A stretch of 64,000 nt of DNA from Glomus cerebriforme (GCA_003550305.1 QKYT01000291.1:21539-85538); one strand, 5' to 3'. Positions 46,070 through 59,461 are shown, counted from the stretch's first letter. The notes: generated by a model not told the origin, from the sequence alone. A program made the numbers and translations.

Positions 46070-46879
46070 AAATTATAAGGTATTTAAATTATAACAAAAT
46101 TATGTTAGTTCATCATCACAAAGTTCTAAAAATTTACGAGAGTTTTTAATACTAAATTTTTAATTTAAGGATAGATGTAATACAGACTAGTTAGTTATGA
46201 TGTTATTGATTTTATTTATTTATTTATTTTATTTTATAATTATACACAGCTTTACTCGTATAGCTTTATATATAATGTTATTGATTTTCACGTTTAGACG
46301 ACACAAAATTAAAAATATCGAGAGATATTCCATATTGACCCGGCAACCCAGATTTTTCGTTTTTTTAGGAAAATATTTTTAACTAATGAAATTTTTATAT
46401 TTTGACAAAAAAGTTTTTTTTTTATAATATATTATAAATAAAATTTACATACAAATATTTTTTTTTTGCGTATAATGTTAAAGATGTAAAATTAAAAAAT
46501 TTACGTTCAGTTCGCATGTATGTGATATATTAGAGTATTTTTATTGGTCAATCAAAAAAAAAAATTAAATTTTGAAAATTTGAATCAATTGAACTTTTTG
46601 ATATAATTATACAAAGATGGTTTCATTAGATGTCAACATTACCATTTTTAAACTATTAATCTAGAATATTAAACCTAGAAAAAAAATGTATTTGAATCGT
46701 TTTTTGTAATTGTTATACTATTGTTAATATGATACGAACATTATTAACAATCATTCCTAATAGAAGACGTTTAAAATAACTAAATAATTGTAAAAATTTG
46801 GTAATTTGTTATTATATGACAATTTCACATCCGGTATTGTTGAATAGAATTTCTTTAAATATATTTCAATTAAATACGA
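46070..46879. other. Intergenic, non-coding
   Basis: Convergent region between kinase C and the kinase D pseudogene; AT-rich, no gene. Confidence 0.5.
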
Positions 46880-49146
46880 TTAAATTTCGTCTAAAAAGGG
46901 TTAATTTTTTTTTAATTCAATTACAATTTAAAATAAAGAACTATAATTAACAGTTACCTTCTGGAATCTCTAATTCATTTTGATCTTCTGAATGAAGGTT
47001 TGGATCGTTATATACTTCATTTTCATCTATATTTTTGTAAAATTGATTATAAAAGAGTAATTAAAAAGATATTGAAAATAATAATATTTATAGATTTTCT
47101 TACCATTACTTGTGATATGAAAATTTCCTCGTGTATATTGGTATCCAACTTTATCATATAATGTATATGTAATTTTTTTCAAAAAAAAAAAATATTTTTT
47201 TTTTAGAAAATAATAAATATATTAAGATTTAAAACAATTACCTTCATTAATATTAACCTTCATCTTTTTAGATGTATCAATTATATCCTTATTTTCATTT
47301 TCTACAGAAAAAAATTATAGAATTGGTAATATAAGTATGATGATAATTATTATGAACTTGATAATTGTAAATAAATTACCATCCGAAATATTTGAGTATA
47401 TTCTTTTACATTTATTCTTTTCTTTGTTATATTCTACAGAAATTAAAATTAATTATATAGTAAACAAAAACAACAGTATAATAAGTTTGGTTATTATAAC
47501 TTACCAACTGATTCTTGTAAATTATACTGCTCCGATTTATTTTCAGATACAGTATCTAAAATAATAAAAAATTATTGTTTTGATTTAAATCAAGTTATAT
47601 ACTATGATGAGCTTTTAAATAGGAATGCAAAAAAAGAGATATATTTTTTTAATAAACCTGCAATACTTTAAGATGAATATAAATTATTAACAATTACAAT
47701 ATAAAAATTTTTCATACCTTTAGTAGCATTTCTTGGTTCGAGTAAATCTTTAAAATCACAAATTTCGCTATTAAAATTTGATAAATTAATGGGACTAGTA
47801 TTTATTTTATTTGATTGTATATAATTAAGGTTAGTACTATCATTAGTTTGCTGTTCATAATACGACTTATTAATTTTTACTATTTCATTCAATAATGTTA
47901 CAATATCGGGTCTTTCTTCTGGATTAGCATTCCAACATCGTTCCATTAATTCTTTATATTTTAAAAGGTATTCCTGATACAATTTGTGGTCTCACACCAA
48001 TAACAATACTAATTGCAAGATCATAATCATTTTTATAATTAGCAAAGGTGGTTCTCCAGATGAAATTTCCCACATTAGCATTGCAATACTATATATATCA
48101 GATGCAAAAGTAGTTTGCTTTCCAGTGCTATGTAAGGAAGATTTCCATATATACTTCCTAATGGTTTATCAGCAGGTCCACAAAATCCAAAATCACTAAT
48201 ATACCAATTGTTGACAAATTGTAAATATAATATATTTCCTGAATGCAAGTCTCTATGGATTGCATTTTCATTATGAATTCTATCAAGTGCTTCAATTATA
48301 TCAAAAGTAATTTTAATTCTTTCTTTCCATGTAATTTGATTATGATTCTGTTGTAGATATTTTCTTAAATTAATATCTAATTTTCTCATTACAACATATA
48401 GTTTCCATTTGATGGATCTTGAGTTAGACCATAACATTGTACTATAACACCACATTTGTTGGTTATAGTTAGGTGAGATTTTGCCTACAAAAGGATTACA
48501 ATAAATCATTTTTTTTTTAAAAAAAAAAGATTTATTATCTCTTTAAACACAGTACCTCATCAAACCAACTTTTATTAGCACTTTTAACATCTTCCAATCA
48601 TTTAAGTATTACTTTTTTAGTACCATATCTTTCCAATTGTTGTTGTTCAGAATTCCATTCATAATATTGGCCACCAATCCAATCTGCTGTATAAATTTCA
48701 GAGAATTCACCTTTAGTTAAATAATTTATATTTTGTAGATTACTATATGGAATCCATTCAACTATTTTATATGGAGCAAGTGATTCCATTTGACATTTGT
48801 GAATCAGATCATCAATATCATTATTTCCAGATGTCCAATTCGAAAAGTTTGCTTTTAAATAATTTTTAATACAAAATTCACAATATAATAATGCTAAACA
48901 TTCTTCTTGACAGTTTTCACAAACTCTTTTTTTTCCTACATCATTAAGAACTTTATCAACATCATAATTTTTATTTAAGATTTTTATTGCTTCAGATTTT
49001 TCATCATTTGTAAGAGATTCATGGGCAAGGATAGTTTGTTGTAAAATTTCATAATGTTCGTCTATGTTATGATAAACATCATAATCTATTGTTTCATGTG
49101 CTTTTTGAATTGCAACATTAACTAGTTCATTTCGAATATTTGACAT
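46880..49146 (-). pseudogene. Kinase D: TKL-type kinase pseudogene with full cassette tail
   Basis: Exon 1 (49146-48556) is 591 nt, the same as in kinases B and E, and encodes the Cys module CENCQEECLALLYCEFC. Its glycine loop reads TKGEFSEIY instead of TKGGCSEIY, and a TGA replaces Arg after KVILK (48598). Exon 2 (48484-47718) has a one-base deletion near 48390 (within the start of the MLVM segment), a deletion that removes the APE region (IAL-ES) near 48125, and a further break near 47980. In contrast the tail cassettes are intact: 47555-47505, 47433-47380, 47301-47242, 47148-47104, 47026-46958 and a terminal 46890-46880 (DEI-stop). The catalytic part is dead while the tail exons keep perfect phase and splice sites. 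Confidence 0.85.
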
Positions 49147-50290
49147 AATGCAAAAGGTATCAATTTTATTCAGAAATTAGGTAGACTTTATTAATTTTTG
49201 AAATGTTTCAGAAACAATAGAAAATTTTTTTTGTACGGAATTCTTATCCTATTTAAATTCCGTTTGTTTCACTAATCTACAATGAGCATATGACCTTGTG
49301 ACTATCATTGTCAATTGTGTCATGTGCCATAACGATCATTTATTAGCTTGAAAACCCATTTTCAAGAAAGAAATAAAATATTTAAATATGGAATGTGAAA
49401 ATATCTAAATATTACTATGATTTAATTTTTCATTTCTCATTAATTTTTCCATAAACCCTAAATCATGATTGTTGAGATAATTTATTTTTGTAATATCCAT
49501 TTTTAGTTCATCAATCCATTCATCCGCAATGAAAGAACCTGAATCTTGTTTGCAAAATTCCTATCGTTTGAATGAATTATTATCATTATGACAATAAGAT
49601 TACTAGAAGCAACAGCCGCTGAATATGAAAGGTTACCATTGTTTTTATAACTTTTTTTACAAGAAAATTCTGTTGCATTATTATCGTAATATACTAGCAG
49701 CTTAATTTAATCTCCCTTACAATTACAGAATTGAGGAACATCGTTTTTTTTTATATTATTTTCTTTTATTTTTTATTGATTCTATATGAGTTTTCGATGA
49801 TAAATTTTGAAATATTCATTTATCATTTTCTTATTATTACTACAGTATTAGCAAGTACATAATTTTTTGATTTTCACTAGACTCTTTTCTTATAAAATAG
49901 TGTATTCATTAAAATAATGACTTTGTGAGCCTTTTATTATGTATTAAATAAATCCTCATTTATTAAAAAAATTTATGATGAAAGAAACTGACAAACAAGC
50001 TTGCTCAAATTAGCTATATATACTTTTAGAGTATAATTGAAGCTTATATTAATAAAGTGCTCACATACTGTACAAATTTTTTCTATCTATCATTCAAGAC
50101 GACTTGTTTCAATAAATATTTTTTTAAGTGTATGCAAAATAAAATAAAATAAAATAGAAAGAGAATAAAAAAAAATGGAAAATCAATTAAATAACTGAAA
50201 AATAATAAAGTACTATATAACAACGAAAAACTTGATGCCTCAAAATCACAAATTAAAAAAATTTTTACTTTGATATTATACTCTAAAATT
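49147..50290. other. Upstream region of kinase D and non-coding DNA
   Basis: Contains the shared kinase promoter block (49255-49280). Otherwise AT-rich, no gene. Confidence 0.45.
49255..49280 (-). promoter_or_regulatory. Conserved upstream block, kinase D copy
   Basis: AAATTCCG then TTTGTTTCACTAATCTAC on the plus strand is the reverse complement of the block before kinase B, 109-134 bp upstream of the start. Confidence 0.55.
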
Positions 50291-50412
50291 GCTTAAATAT
50301 CACCGCAGGTGATCTTAGAGTAGAATTTTGAGCAAAGTTTCATTCCATTAATTTTGCCCAAAATTCTACTCTAATGCTGTTGAGGTGACAATCACCTACG
50401 ATGACATTTAGC
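50291..50412. mobile_element. Foldback MITE-like element (family 3)
   Basis: The left arm GCTTAAATATCACCGCAGGT pairs with the right arm ACCTACGATGACATTTAGC, and an inner pair is AGAGTAGAATTTTGAGCAAA with TTTGCCCAAAATTCTACTCT. ATT and AAT flank it, so no clear target duplication is visible. About 122 bp, non-coding. Confidence 0.65.
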
Positions 50413-51899
50413 AATATTTAAAAAATATTTAAATATCCAATTAAAATTTACAAAATCAGAAAACTGATTAATTCATATCATGTGAAATCTGCGACTTTAT
50501 AAGAATATTACGGAAAAATCATTACGTACTCTATATATATCAGTAAGAAAATTTGCCTACTTGATACATAATTTTAATGTTTTATTAGCTAAGTGTATGT
50601 CAAAAATATAGTAATACTGGGTTTGTGATACTAGTATAATTAAGCGAAAAACTATTTAATATATGAATAACGGGTTAAAGCAATTTTTTCCGTTCATAAC
50701 GAGAATTTTTCAATAATCATAAAATTCACAATCTGGTATAATGTGACTCAACTATAAAGAAGTAATTTATCGCAACCTTTTTAATAAAATTAGTATCAAA
50801 AATAAGCACTATCTTAAACTTTTTGTCCAAAATCCTTGCAAAAAATGAGTGCTTGATTTTGATAAAATACGATAATTAATCACGAAGATTTTAAACATTA
50901 ACCAAATAATTTTTTACATATTTCGTGCAAAGATTAAATCTATTTTAAAATCTAACGAAAATTATTAAAGGAAATTACACGTGCTGAATTCTAACCATAT
51001 GTATTAATTTGGCCTCAGAATTTTTACAATAAAATCTGAAATTATTTCATTTCGGTAAAGTTTCTTATATAACAATTTTTTATATTTAGATATAGAAATG
51101 GTTGTGTATAGATGAGAAATGGTTAAATCATTTCAAAATTTATAAAAGCATAATAATATGCACATAAAAAAAGAAGCATTAGGTATTATGAAATAGTAGG
51201 CAGGAACTCATTTTACGAGTTAGGGCTTGAGATGCTTCCTATTTTAAATTATGTTTTAATGTTTTAAAAATTTTTATCAATAATTAATATATATTTTTTT
51301 TTTTTGAGAAAATTACATCGATAATAATAAGCAATAAGAAAATAACTAAACTTTGCCACAATATGCAGAAAATTAGACTATCCCTCCACTTATTTTTATT
51401 TTGACAGGAAAAAAATGATGATGATGAATATTTTTGGGTACAAAAGTATTCTTCCATTAAGATTCATCCATTCCTTCATTAGACTTTCTTATTCAGAAAG
51501 GAAATTTTCAATTATTTTTAAGATTTTCCTAGTACTTACCATAAGCACTTTCTGCTTAGTTTTAATCCAAAACTTTCTTGAGTGCTTCTTTAATATATTT
51601 TAATTTATGAAGAAAATCTAATTTGTTTTAAATGATCTATTGTATCTTTTAACTCCATACTCTTATGAAATTCATTATTACTATAAAATTTCAGATGCTT
51701 AAATTCCTCGATCGTCAAATCTATTTCACTTAAAATAATTTTAATTGGTCGTTTAATAACTAAGATGTGATCAATTTTTGATTTCTGGAAGAATAACTGA
51801 TGTGGATAATTTTATTAACAGAATAAGTAACATACATAATATTGAAAAACTAAATTATTGAGGTATTCATAGTAGGAGATGAATCCTTTTTGATTTTTT
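50413..51899. other. Non-coding stretch
   Basis: AT-rich; no supported gene, although distant N-terminal debris of the next pseudogene may be present after about 51600. Confidence 0.4.
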
Positions 51900-52717
51900 C
51901 ATTGAAAATAACCGAACTGATAAGTACAAAATTTCAACCAAAAGAAGTTTTGAAAATGATGCTTTCTTAAACTTCAAACTAAACAACTGAACTAGATAAT
52001 GTATTTAGATAGCAAAATTTCTCTTCAATCATGGAATAAATTTTGATCTACTTATTTAAAATGATAACCTTCGAAAAAGCTTGGAGCACGTGCTTAAATG
52101 GAACCTTACCAATGAACTTCCATCCGATCCTATAAACTTTTCAAAGGATGATTTCATTTCTTTAAAGAATATCTTATAATATAAAATTCCTTTATCGATT
52201 ACTTAGAGAATTTTTGGAGAAAGTATTATCTTTAAGAAAGCTTTACAAAAGGACTTTTATGAAACTCTATTAGGAATTTTTTTGGATCATGATTTTAACC
52301 AATTTACACAGAATTACTAGAAAACCTGGTTCATGAAGTGTTGATTTAAAAATTATTTTAAATCAAAATGTTGAATTAATTCTAAATGAATTATTCAATT
52401 CAAAATCAAATTCATGTTTAAATTCAAATTATTATTGTGGATTTCAGGATGGATTTATGTAAATTTCATAAGATTTGTGATGGTCAATCTTCTGCTGTAG
52501 CAATCATTAAAGTGAAGAGTAATGAATTTCTTGGAGGGCATAAACCAATTAAATTTGATAAGTTTACTACTAGGAATATTTTTATATTCTCATCTAAAAA
52601 TAGTTATAATTTTATTGAAAATCAAATTTGAGTTGTATAATAAAATTAACATGCTATATATAATTATTTTCAGAGAACCTGATAATAAATACTTTTTAGA
52701 ATATGAAATATTTTAAA
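51900..52717 (+). pseudogene. BTB-TLDc protein pseudogene
   Basis: A BACK-like segment reads LEHVLKWNLTNELPSDPINF and SKDDFISLKNIL (52083-52180), as in Rhizophagus BTB-TLDc proteins. After a decayed interval, a TLDc core is clear at 52440-52630: LCKFHKICDGQSSAVAIIKV, NEFLGGHKPIKF, NIFIFSSKNSYNFIENQI. The end REPDNKYFLEYEIF (52673-52714) matches the terminal 'DYEVFQI'-like motif. Stops and frameshifts are numerous and the BTB domain is missing. Intact relatives are substrate adaptors or oxidation-resistance-type proteins. Confidence 0.65.
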
Positions 52718-54095
52718 TTATAAGAGATAGAATTTTATTTAGAATAAATTTGTGTTAAATAAAATGAGATTAAAATTTTAAAACATTTAAAAAGTTGTTT
52801 GTGATTAGAGCTTCAAATTTATAGTGGAATAAAAGTGTTGGAAGCATTAAAAATAAGTTATATATTAATATTGTTAAAGTACATGCAACTGTTCGAATTA
52901 AAATCATGTGATTAATGATATTTATAATCTTAATGCTAGCCGAAATTACAAATTTAATCCTAACGAAAAAATTTTTTGACTTCAAATATGAAAATTATAT
53001 GAATTATAAAAAAAATAAAATATTTTCACTATTCAAATATCTATTTCATTATTTTTATTATCTTTGTACTTTCCTTTATTTGTTTATACTCATCTTCTAA
53101 TTTAAAATAAATATCACGCAAGCCAAAAATTAAAAGAGATCTTACTAATAAAAAATTTATAAAAATGAGCTAAGCTTCTATACTGCAAGAAATAATTACT
53201 TGGATCATTTATAATAATTCAAGTTTAAATCTATTTCTAATTCGCCTTAAATTTTATTGTATCTAATCATTAAAAAAATAAATTTCAAAATAAAGTTATA
53301 AAGACAATTTTTAAGTCACATGTTTAGTAATGATAATGCACTCAAAAAAATTTTTTATTGGGTAATAAACAATTTTTGATTTAGCAGGTAGTAATTGATT
53401 TAAGAAATTTAAACAAACAAACTGATTGCTTGGCATTATATAATAATGGTTCATAAAAAAATAAGTTTATATTATTCGAAACATTTAAGGATAGTTATCT
53501 GTTGGAAAGAAGAATATTAAGATATTACGGTATATTAGAGGAAAATAATCAATGTAAACTTTCTAATAAGTTGAATCATTGCTTGTCTCGAATTCTTATC
53601 AATTTGTCACCTTTCAAATCTCCATATTAAATAGCAAAATTCTATCCATATTTAAAAAAATATTGGAGAAAGTTTGAAAGATTTTGGGGTGTATATATAT
53701 TTAAGTAATATATTGTAACTAGGAATTATGATTATATTTAAAAAAAATATTTTTTTGAAACTGTAAGAAACATTCTTAAAAAAAATTATGAATTTAATTA
53801 AATATTTCTAGAGATTATAATTTGCGTATAAATCTCTTTTATATCGCAGTATGAACATTTTTTTTTCACTTTTATTTTTCCCTAAAAAAAAAGGAAATTA
53901 TTTTAAGAAACTTGCTTTCTAAAAGAAATTAAATTGAAGTATATGATTTAATACAAATATCACAACAAATTATGTTGTTTTTCTTTTATTATAAATCGAA
54001 AAATTAAAATTTTTATTCATTGAAAAATCTTTTTCTCACGTTATATCACATACAGTACATGGTAAATTATTTAGTAAATTACAAGTAATCATGTA
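52718..54095. other. Non-coding stretch
   Basis: AT-rich; no gene seen. Confidence 0.4.
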
Positions 54096-54302
54096 ACACC
54101 AATTCCAGAATCTTTCCATTCTCCTCTAGAGAAAATAACTTATAAGAACATGATGGCAAATACTATTCATGAATTAGCAATTGCAAATAATGCTTATAAA
54201 AATAATCGTGAATTAAGTCCTTATAAAATGCATAACATTATGAATGAATTTGATATATACAAAGGTCAAACTTATAATTCAGTAAATGGTTATAGTGAAT
54301 AA
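54096..54302 (+). CDS. Unrecognised coding-like fragment
   Basis: A 68-codon open stretch has protein-like content (TPIPESFHSPLEKITYKN; MMANTIHELAIANNAYKNNR; ELSPYKMHNIMNEFDIYKGQ) and ends in TAA. An ATG at about 54150 would give 50 residues. It is either a small gene or the last exon of a decayed one. Family unknown. Confidence 0.35.
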   Translation, partial: TPIPESFHSPLEKITYKNMMANTIHELAIANNAYKNNRELSPYKMHNIMNEFDIYKGQTYNSVNGYSE

Positions 54303-55984
54303 GTGATTAAAGTCTTCAATCAGGGTGGTATGGATAAGATTTCGGGAGGTTTGAAGAAAATATAACCTCTTATATAAATGCTCAAACCAAAAGAAAATAG
54401 GCCATACAGTTTTATCAAATGAAACTGACTTTGGATCATTCAACAGATATGAAAATACTTGTATTCCAAATTTCATCAAGCTTGCAATAATAAATCAGCA
54501 AAATAATTGAAATAATAAGTAAAATTCATAAAGTTTATAACAGGAGTTTTTTAGTGTTTGATAATTTTTGGAAATACTTATTTTTTATTAAAAGAAAATG
54601 CTCTATTAACGGGTCACAATATGCATAAAAATTCACTTATACTTTACATTTTATTATAAATTAGTTAATTTTAACACAAAAAAAAAATGCCTTGACTTCC
54701 AGCTGACTTGAATATTAGAAGAGGCTAAACCCACCATAAACCCACTTTACAATCAAATTTATTTATTAGCTAATCATTTGGTGTAAAATCCTATTTGTTT
54801 GTATTTGAGATAATCACAGTTTTATCAGTACTTTTAGCCTTTTTTAATAGTCTTGTTTAATTTATTCATGACTTTATGAGCTTTATAAAATAATTAAACA
54901 ATTAAAATCATGATCAAAATACAAACCAATAAAAAAAATCACAAAGTTACGCGTTGTTTGTTGATAAGAAGTTGACCTGATCCATCATGATTTGGATCGA
55001 ACAGAGCTTTGTCAATCAAGAGCAAAAATTTTTAAAATGCTATCTATCCATATTACGAAATACCTAAAGTGAAATGATTTTATTATTATTTTCCAATTAC
55101 TTGTTCAAAAATTATTAATTAACGCCTTGGTTTTTTTTACAGTAATGAACTGAAAATTAACATGTGAGAGAGGTCTCCTACTCAAGAACCATTGTTATTC
55201 TTTTTTTGCCCAAGAATGTGCAAGAGAATGATTAATTCTGAGACATTTGATAATCAAGGCCTGCTTCATTAATATCATAAATTTTTAAATATTTTTCATT
55301 ATCTTCTAAAAGTTTTTGATTTCGGATATCAAAAAAGAATGCTTAAGATTTGTAATTTGGGAAAAGTAACATATTTTAATTTTCAATATCTTCAAATTTT
55401 AATAAATGAAAATTTAATTTACACTTATTTTAAATATTTGATATGAGGTTTCAAATAAGTTGAAAAAACAACTTTGAAGTAGCATGGAATGAAGATTCCA
55501 TACTTACATAAAAGATCTTTTGATTCATTGGAGTAAAAAGTGCTGGTGTCATCTTCTTTTGATATTGGCAAGATAACAAATTTTAGAATATCTATAACCG
55601 TCATAGAAAAATCTGATTTAAAAAATTTTATCTAATGGGAATTAATAAACTTTTATACAAATCCAAAAAAGAATATATTCATGTAATATATATTATTTGA
55701 TATAATATTTAATATTGTAAAATAATAATAATAAAATTTAAACTATTTAAATTACAAATTAAGAACTTGCAAATACTATATTTGTTACTCTAATCTTAAT
55801 GTTTAAATAATTCTAAGTAAAAAAACATATTCACTAAATTTTATGATTGACTGATTTTGACTTCAAATCAAAATCATCTGAGGGAGAAATTATTTTATAA
55901 TTAAAAACCTTTTTTAAAATATAAAAATAATTTATAATTTTATATTATGTTTTAACAGTTACCTGTTGGAATCCCCAATTCATT
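54303..55984. other. Non-coding stretch
   Basis: No supported gene; AT-rich. Confidence 0.4.
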
Positions 55985-58334
55985 TTAATCTTCTGAATGA
56001 AGGTTTGGATCGTTATATACTTCATTGTCTTCTATATTTTTATAAAATTATTTAATATAAAATCTGAGTAATTGAAAAGATATAAATATTATAGTTTTCT
56101 CTTAAAATGATATATATATATATATATATTGGTATCCGATTTTATCATTATAACATATATATAATTTTTTTAAAAATATTTATTAAAATAATAAATATGC
56201 TAAGGTTCAAAACACTACTTACCTTCATTATTATTAACCTTCATCTTTTTGGATTTAACAATTAAATTCCTTTCATTTTCTATAATAAAATAGTGTGGAC
56301 TTGCAATATAAGTATAATAATTATTACTACAAAAATTATTGACAATTATAAAATAAATTACCATCTGAAATATTTGGATGTATTCTTTTAAATTCATTCT
56401 TTTCTTTATCATTTTCTACAGAAACTAAATTTAGTTATGGAACAAAATCACGTTTGGGCTACAACAGTACGATATAAATAAAAAGAATACCAATTTTTGT
56501 ATGTTTCTAAATCCAAAAGTAAAAGTATAAAAGTTTTGATTACTATAACTTACCAATTGATATTTGTAAATCATCTTGCTCTGATTTATTTTTAGGTACA
56601 ATATCTAAAATTATAAAACATTAATGTTTCAACTTAAAATATCTATTAGTAATGTATTGATTAATACCTACCATTTAGAATACTCAAATCAAATTTTACA
56701 CTATGATGAGCTTTTAAATAAAAGTGTAAAAAAATGTATTTTAATAAATTTAAATAAATATCAATAATTAATGATTACCTTTTTGTTCTTCTGTTAATTT
56801 AAAAAACAAAAAATAAGTTATTTAATTATATATAAGTACAAATTATTTAAAACTTTTATTCTAAATTTTTCTTACCTTTAGTGGTATTTCTTGGTTCAGG
56901 TAAATCTTTAAAACTATAAACTTTACTATTAAAATTTATAATCTTTACATTAGAAGTTTCATTTGTTTGAATATAATTAAGATTAGTACTATTGTTGGTT
57001 TGCTGTTCATAATATAATTTATTCATTTCACTAATTTCATCCAATAATGTATCAATATCAGATCTTTCTTCTGGATTAGCACTCCAACATTGTTCCATTA
57101 ATTCTTTATATTTTAAAGGAGTTCCTGATATAATTTTTGGTCTTATACCATCAACAACATCCATTACAAACTCATAATCAGTTTCATAATCATNTTCATA
57201 ATTAGCAAAAGGTGGTTNTCCAGATGAAATTTCCCACATTAGCATTGCAATACTATATATATCAGATGCAAAAGTATATNCNTTTCCAACAATAACTTCT
57301 GGTGCTATGTAAGGAAGATTTCCATATATACTTCCTAATGGTTTATCAGCAGGTCCACAAAATCCAAGATCACTAACAAACCAATAATTGTTAAATTTCA
57401 AATATAATATATTTCCTGAATGCAAATCTCTATGGATTGCATTTTCATAATGAATTTTACAAAGTGCTTCAATTATATCAAAAGTAATTTTAATTCTTTC
57501 TTTCCATGTAATTTGATTATGATTCTGCTGTAAATATTTTCTCAAATTAATATCTAATTTTCTCATTACAAGCATATAATTTCCATTTGATGGATCTTGA
57601 GTTAGACCATAACACTGTACTATTTCTGGCCATTTGTTGGTTATAGTTAGGTGAGATTTTGCCTACAAAAAGATAATCACAAAATCATTATTTATATGTT
57701 TATTACAAAAAAAAAAATTATTATCTCTTTAAACATGCTGTACCTCATCAAACCAACTTCTATTAGCACTTTTAACATTTTCCAATCTTTTAAGTATTAC
57801 TTTTTTAGTACCATATCTTTCCAATTGTTGTTGTTCAGAATTCCATTCATAATATTGTCCACCAATCCAATCTGCTGTATAAATTTCAGAGCATCCACCT
57901 TTAGTTAAATAATTCATATTTTGTAGATTACTATATGGGATCCATTCTACTATACTGTCTGGAGCAAGTGATTCCATTTGACATTTCTGAATNAAATNAT
58001 CAATATCATTATTTCCAGATGTCCAATTTGAAAANTTTNCTTTTAAATAATTTCTAATACAATATTCACAATATAATGTTGCTAAACATTCTTCTTGACA
58101 GTTTTCACAAATTCTTTTTTTTCCTTTATTAAAAAGAATTTTATTATAGTCAAGATGTTCATCTAAATCTTTTATTGCTTCAGATTTTTCATCATTTGTA
58201 AGAGATTCATTATCAGTAATAGATTGTATTCTAATTTCATATAGTTTATCCAAGTCATTATGAATATTATAATCTATTAATGCACATGCTCTTTGATATG
58301 TAGCGTTAACTAATTCATATCGAATATTTGACAT
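55985..58334 (-). CDS. Kinase E: TKL-type protein kinase with cassette tail
   Basis: Exons 58334-57744 (591 nt), 57662-56876, 56790-56779 (12 nt), 56604-56554 (51), 56415-56362 (54), 56279-56223 (57) and 56031-55985 give about 532 residues. The start MSNIRYELVN is preferred over an upstream in-frame Met at 58382 by homology with B and D. The Cys module CENCQEECLATLYCEYC is followed by TKGGCSEIYTADW, VILKRL, HRDLHSGN, DLG and YIAPEV, all needed for activity. The 45-nt cassette present in kinase D is destroyed by a TA microsatellite near 56117, and the 69-nt cassette has Gln changed to TAA (HSED-stop), shortening the C terminus before EIPE. Scattered N bases occur at 57194-57282 and 57993-58039. 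Confidence 0.85.
56115..56132. repeat. TA microsatellite inside a lost tail exon
   Basis: (TA)n lies where kinase D has a 45-nt cassette (VGYQYTRGNFHITSNG). The flanks still match (GGATACCAATATA on the minus strand) but the AG acceptor is gone, so the exon is dead. Confidence 0.7.
56450..56467. mobile_element. Terminal fragment of MITE family 1
   Basis: GTTTGGGCTACAACAG matches the right end of the element at 3126-3294. It lies within an intron of kinase E. Confidence 0.5.
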
Positions 58335-58440
58335 AATTAAATTAATTTCATTCAAAGAATAGGTAGACTTTATTAAGAACAAGTCAGAAACAAAAAAAAT
58401 GGTTTAACTTTATTTCATTTACGGCTTTTAATTCCGGAAA

Positions 58441-58465
58441 TTCCGAATTTGTTTCACTAATCTAC
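58441..58465 (-). promoter_or_regulatory. Conserved upstream block, kinase E copy
   Basis: TTCCGAATTTGTTTCACTAA then TCTAC, the same block as before kinases B and D, 107-131 bp upstream of the start. A second block, AATAGGTAGACTTTATT, lies near 58360. Confidence 0.55.
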
Positions 58466-58819
58466 AATGTGCATATTACCTAATGTGACTATCATGTGCC
58501 ACATCAATTATTGAAACAATAGTCTTTAATATCATAAATTCTTTTTTTGAGAATCACATTTGCAATCATGTTTTCAAAATCAAGCAATCATCGGAATAGT
58601 AGATTAACAAATAAATTTCCGATTTGAATAAAAAATATTGAATTTTATGAAAACATTTTTTTATTTTTTCACCTCGCTCATGATCGGCAACATGCATTAT
58701 TGGAGAAACTGATAATAAATCTTAGATAAAAAGTAAGGAAACTTATTTTAATTCTTGACAAACTTCTAAGGTCAAACAATTATAATCTTTTTCCTGCATG
58801 TACTGTATATATATATTGC

Positions 58820-58966
58820 GCGTCAGGTGTCGATTTGCGTCAACTGATAACTGACACGCGTCAGGTACTAATGCTGGCCAAACCTTCTTAGGGCATTATA
58901 AAGATCAGCCCAAATGGATCCATAATTTAGGCCGGTCGACACCTGATGCAAATTGATATCTGACGT
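58820..58966. mobile_element. Foldback MITE-like element (family 4)
   Basis: The left arm GCGTCAGGTGTCGATTTGCG pairs with the right arm ACACCTGATGCAAATTGATA and CTGACGT. A tandem GTCAG motif is repeated within the left arm. About 150 bp, non-coding, no clear target duplication. Confidence 0.6.
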
Positions 58967-59461
58967 ACAACATATACAATATATCGATAATACTTATTGT
59001 CATATTAAAAAAGGCGGATATATATGTATTGTATGGTATGTATGGTAAAAACAAAAAAAAAGGTTTTTTTTTCTAATTTACCATATCTGCAAGTTTCACA
59101 AACTAAAAGTCAATCAATCACCAAGCGATCAGAGGTGTACCAATCGAAGAAATATTAATCAACCCAAAAGAAATTTGATCAATTTAGTGCATAAACTAAA
59201 TTTCTTAAATTCAATTGGTATTCAATTTTTAATTAGAAGATTCATCATTTATATATATATTTTTTTTATATAAATATAATCATGACAAGTTCATTTAATC
59301 TTTTTTATCAAATTTTTTTTTTAAAAACCACCGCTCCTAAATTTCGTTAAATACTATATAAAAAAATAGAACTATCAATTCCTATTGAATTTCTAAAAAA
59401 TTGTAAAAACATTCTCTATTGATATTAGAAAAGATGGAATTATAATAGCCAATTAATTAAT

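Noticed and set aside
47337..47564. Plus-strand frame containing INKLPSEIFE-like sequence that resembles an F-box, also at 15227-15457 (minus)
   Set aside because: Both are antisense to the kinase-tail cassette exon (KRI-x-NISDG). The resemblance is a by-product of that exon's conserved sequence.
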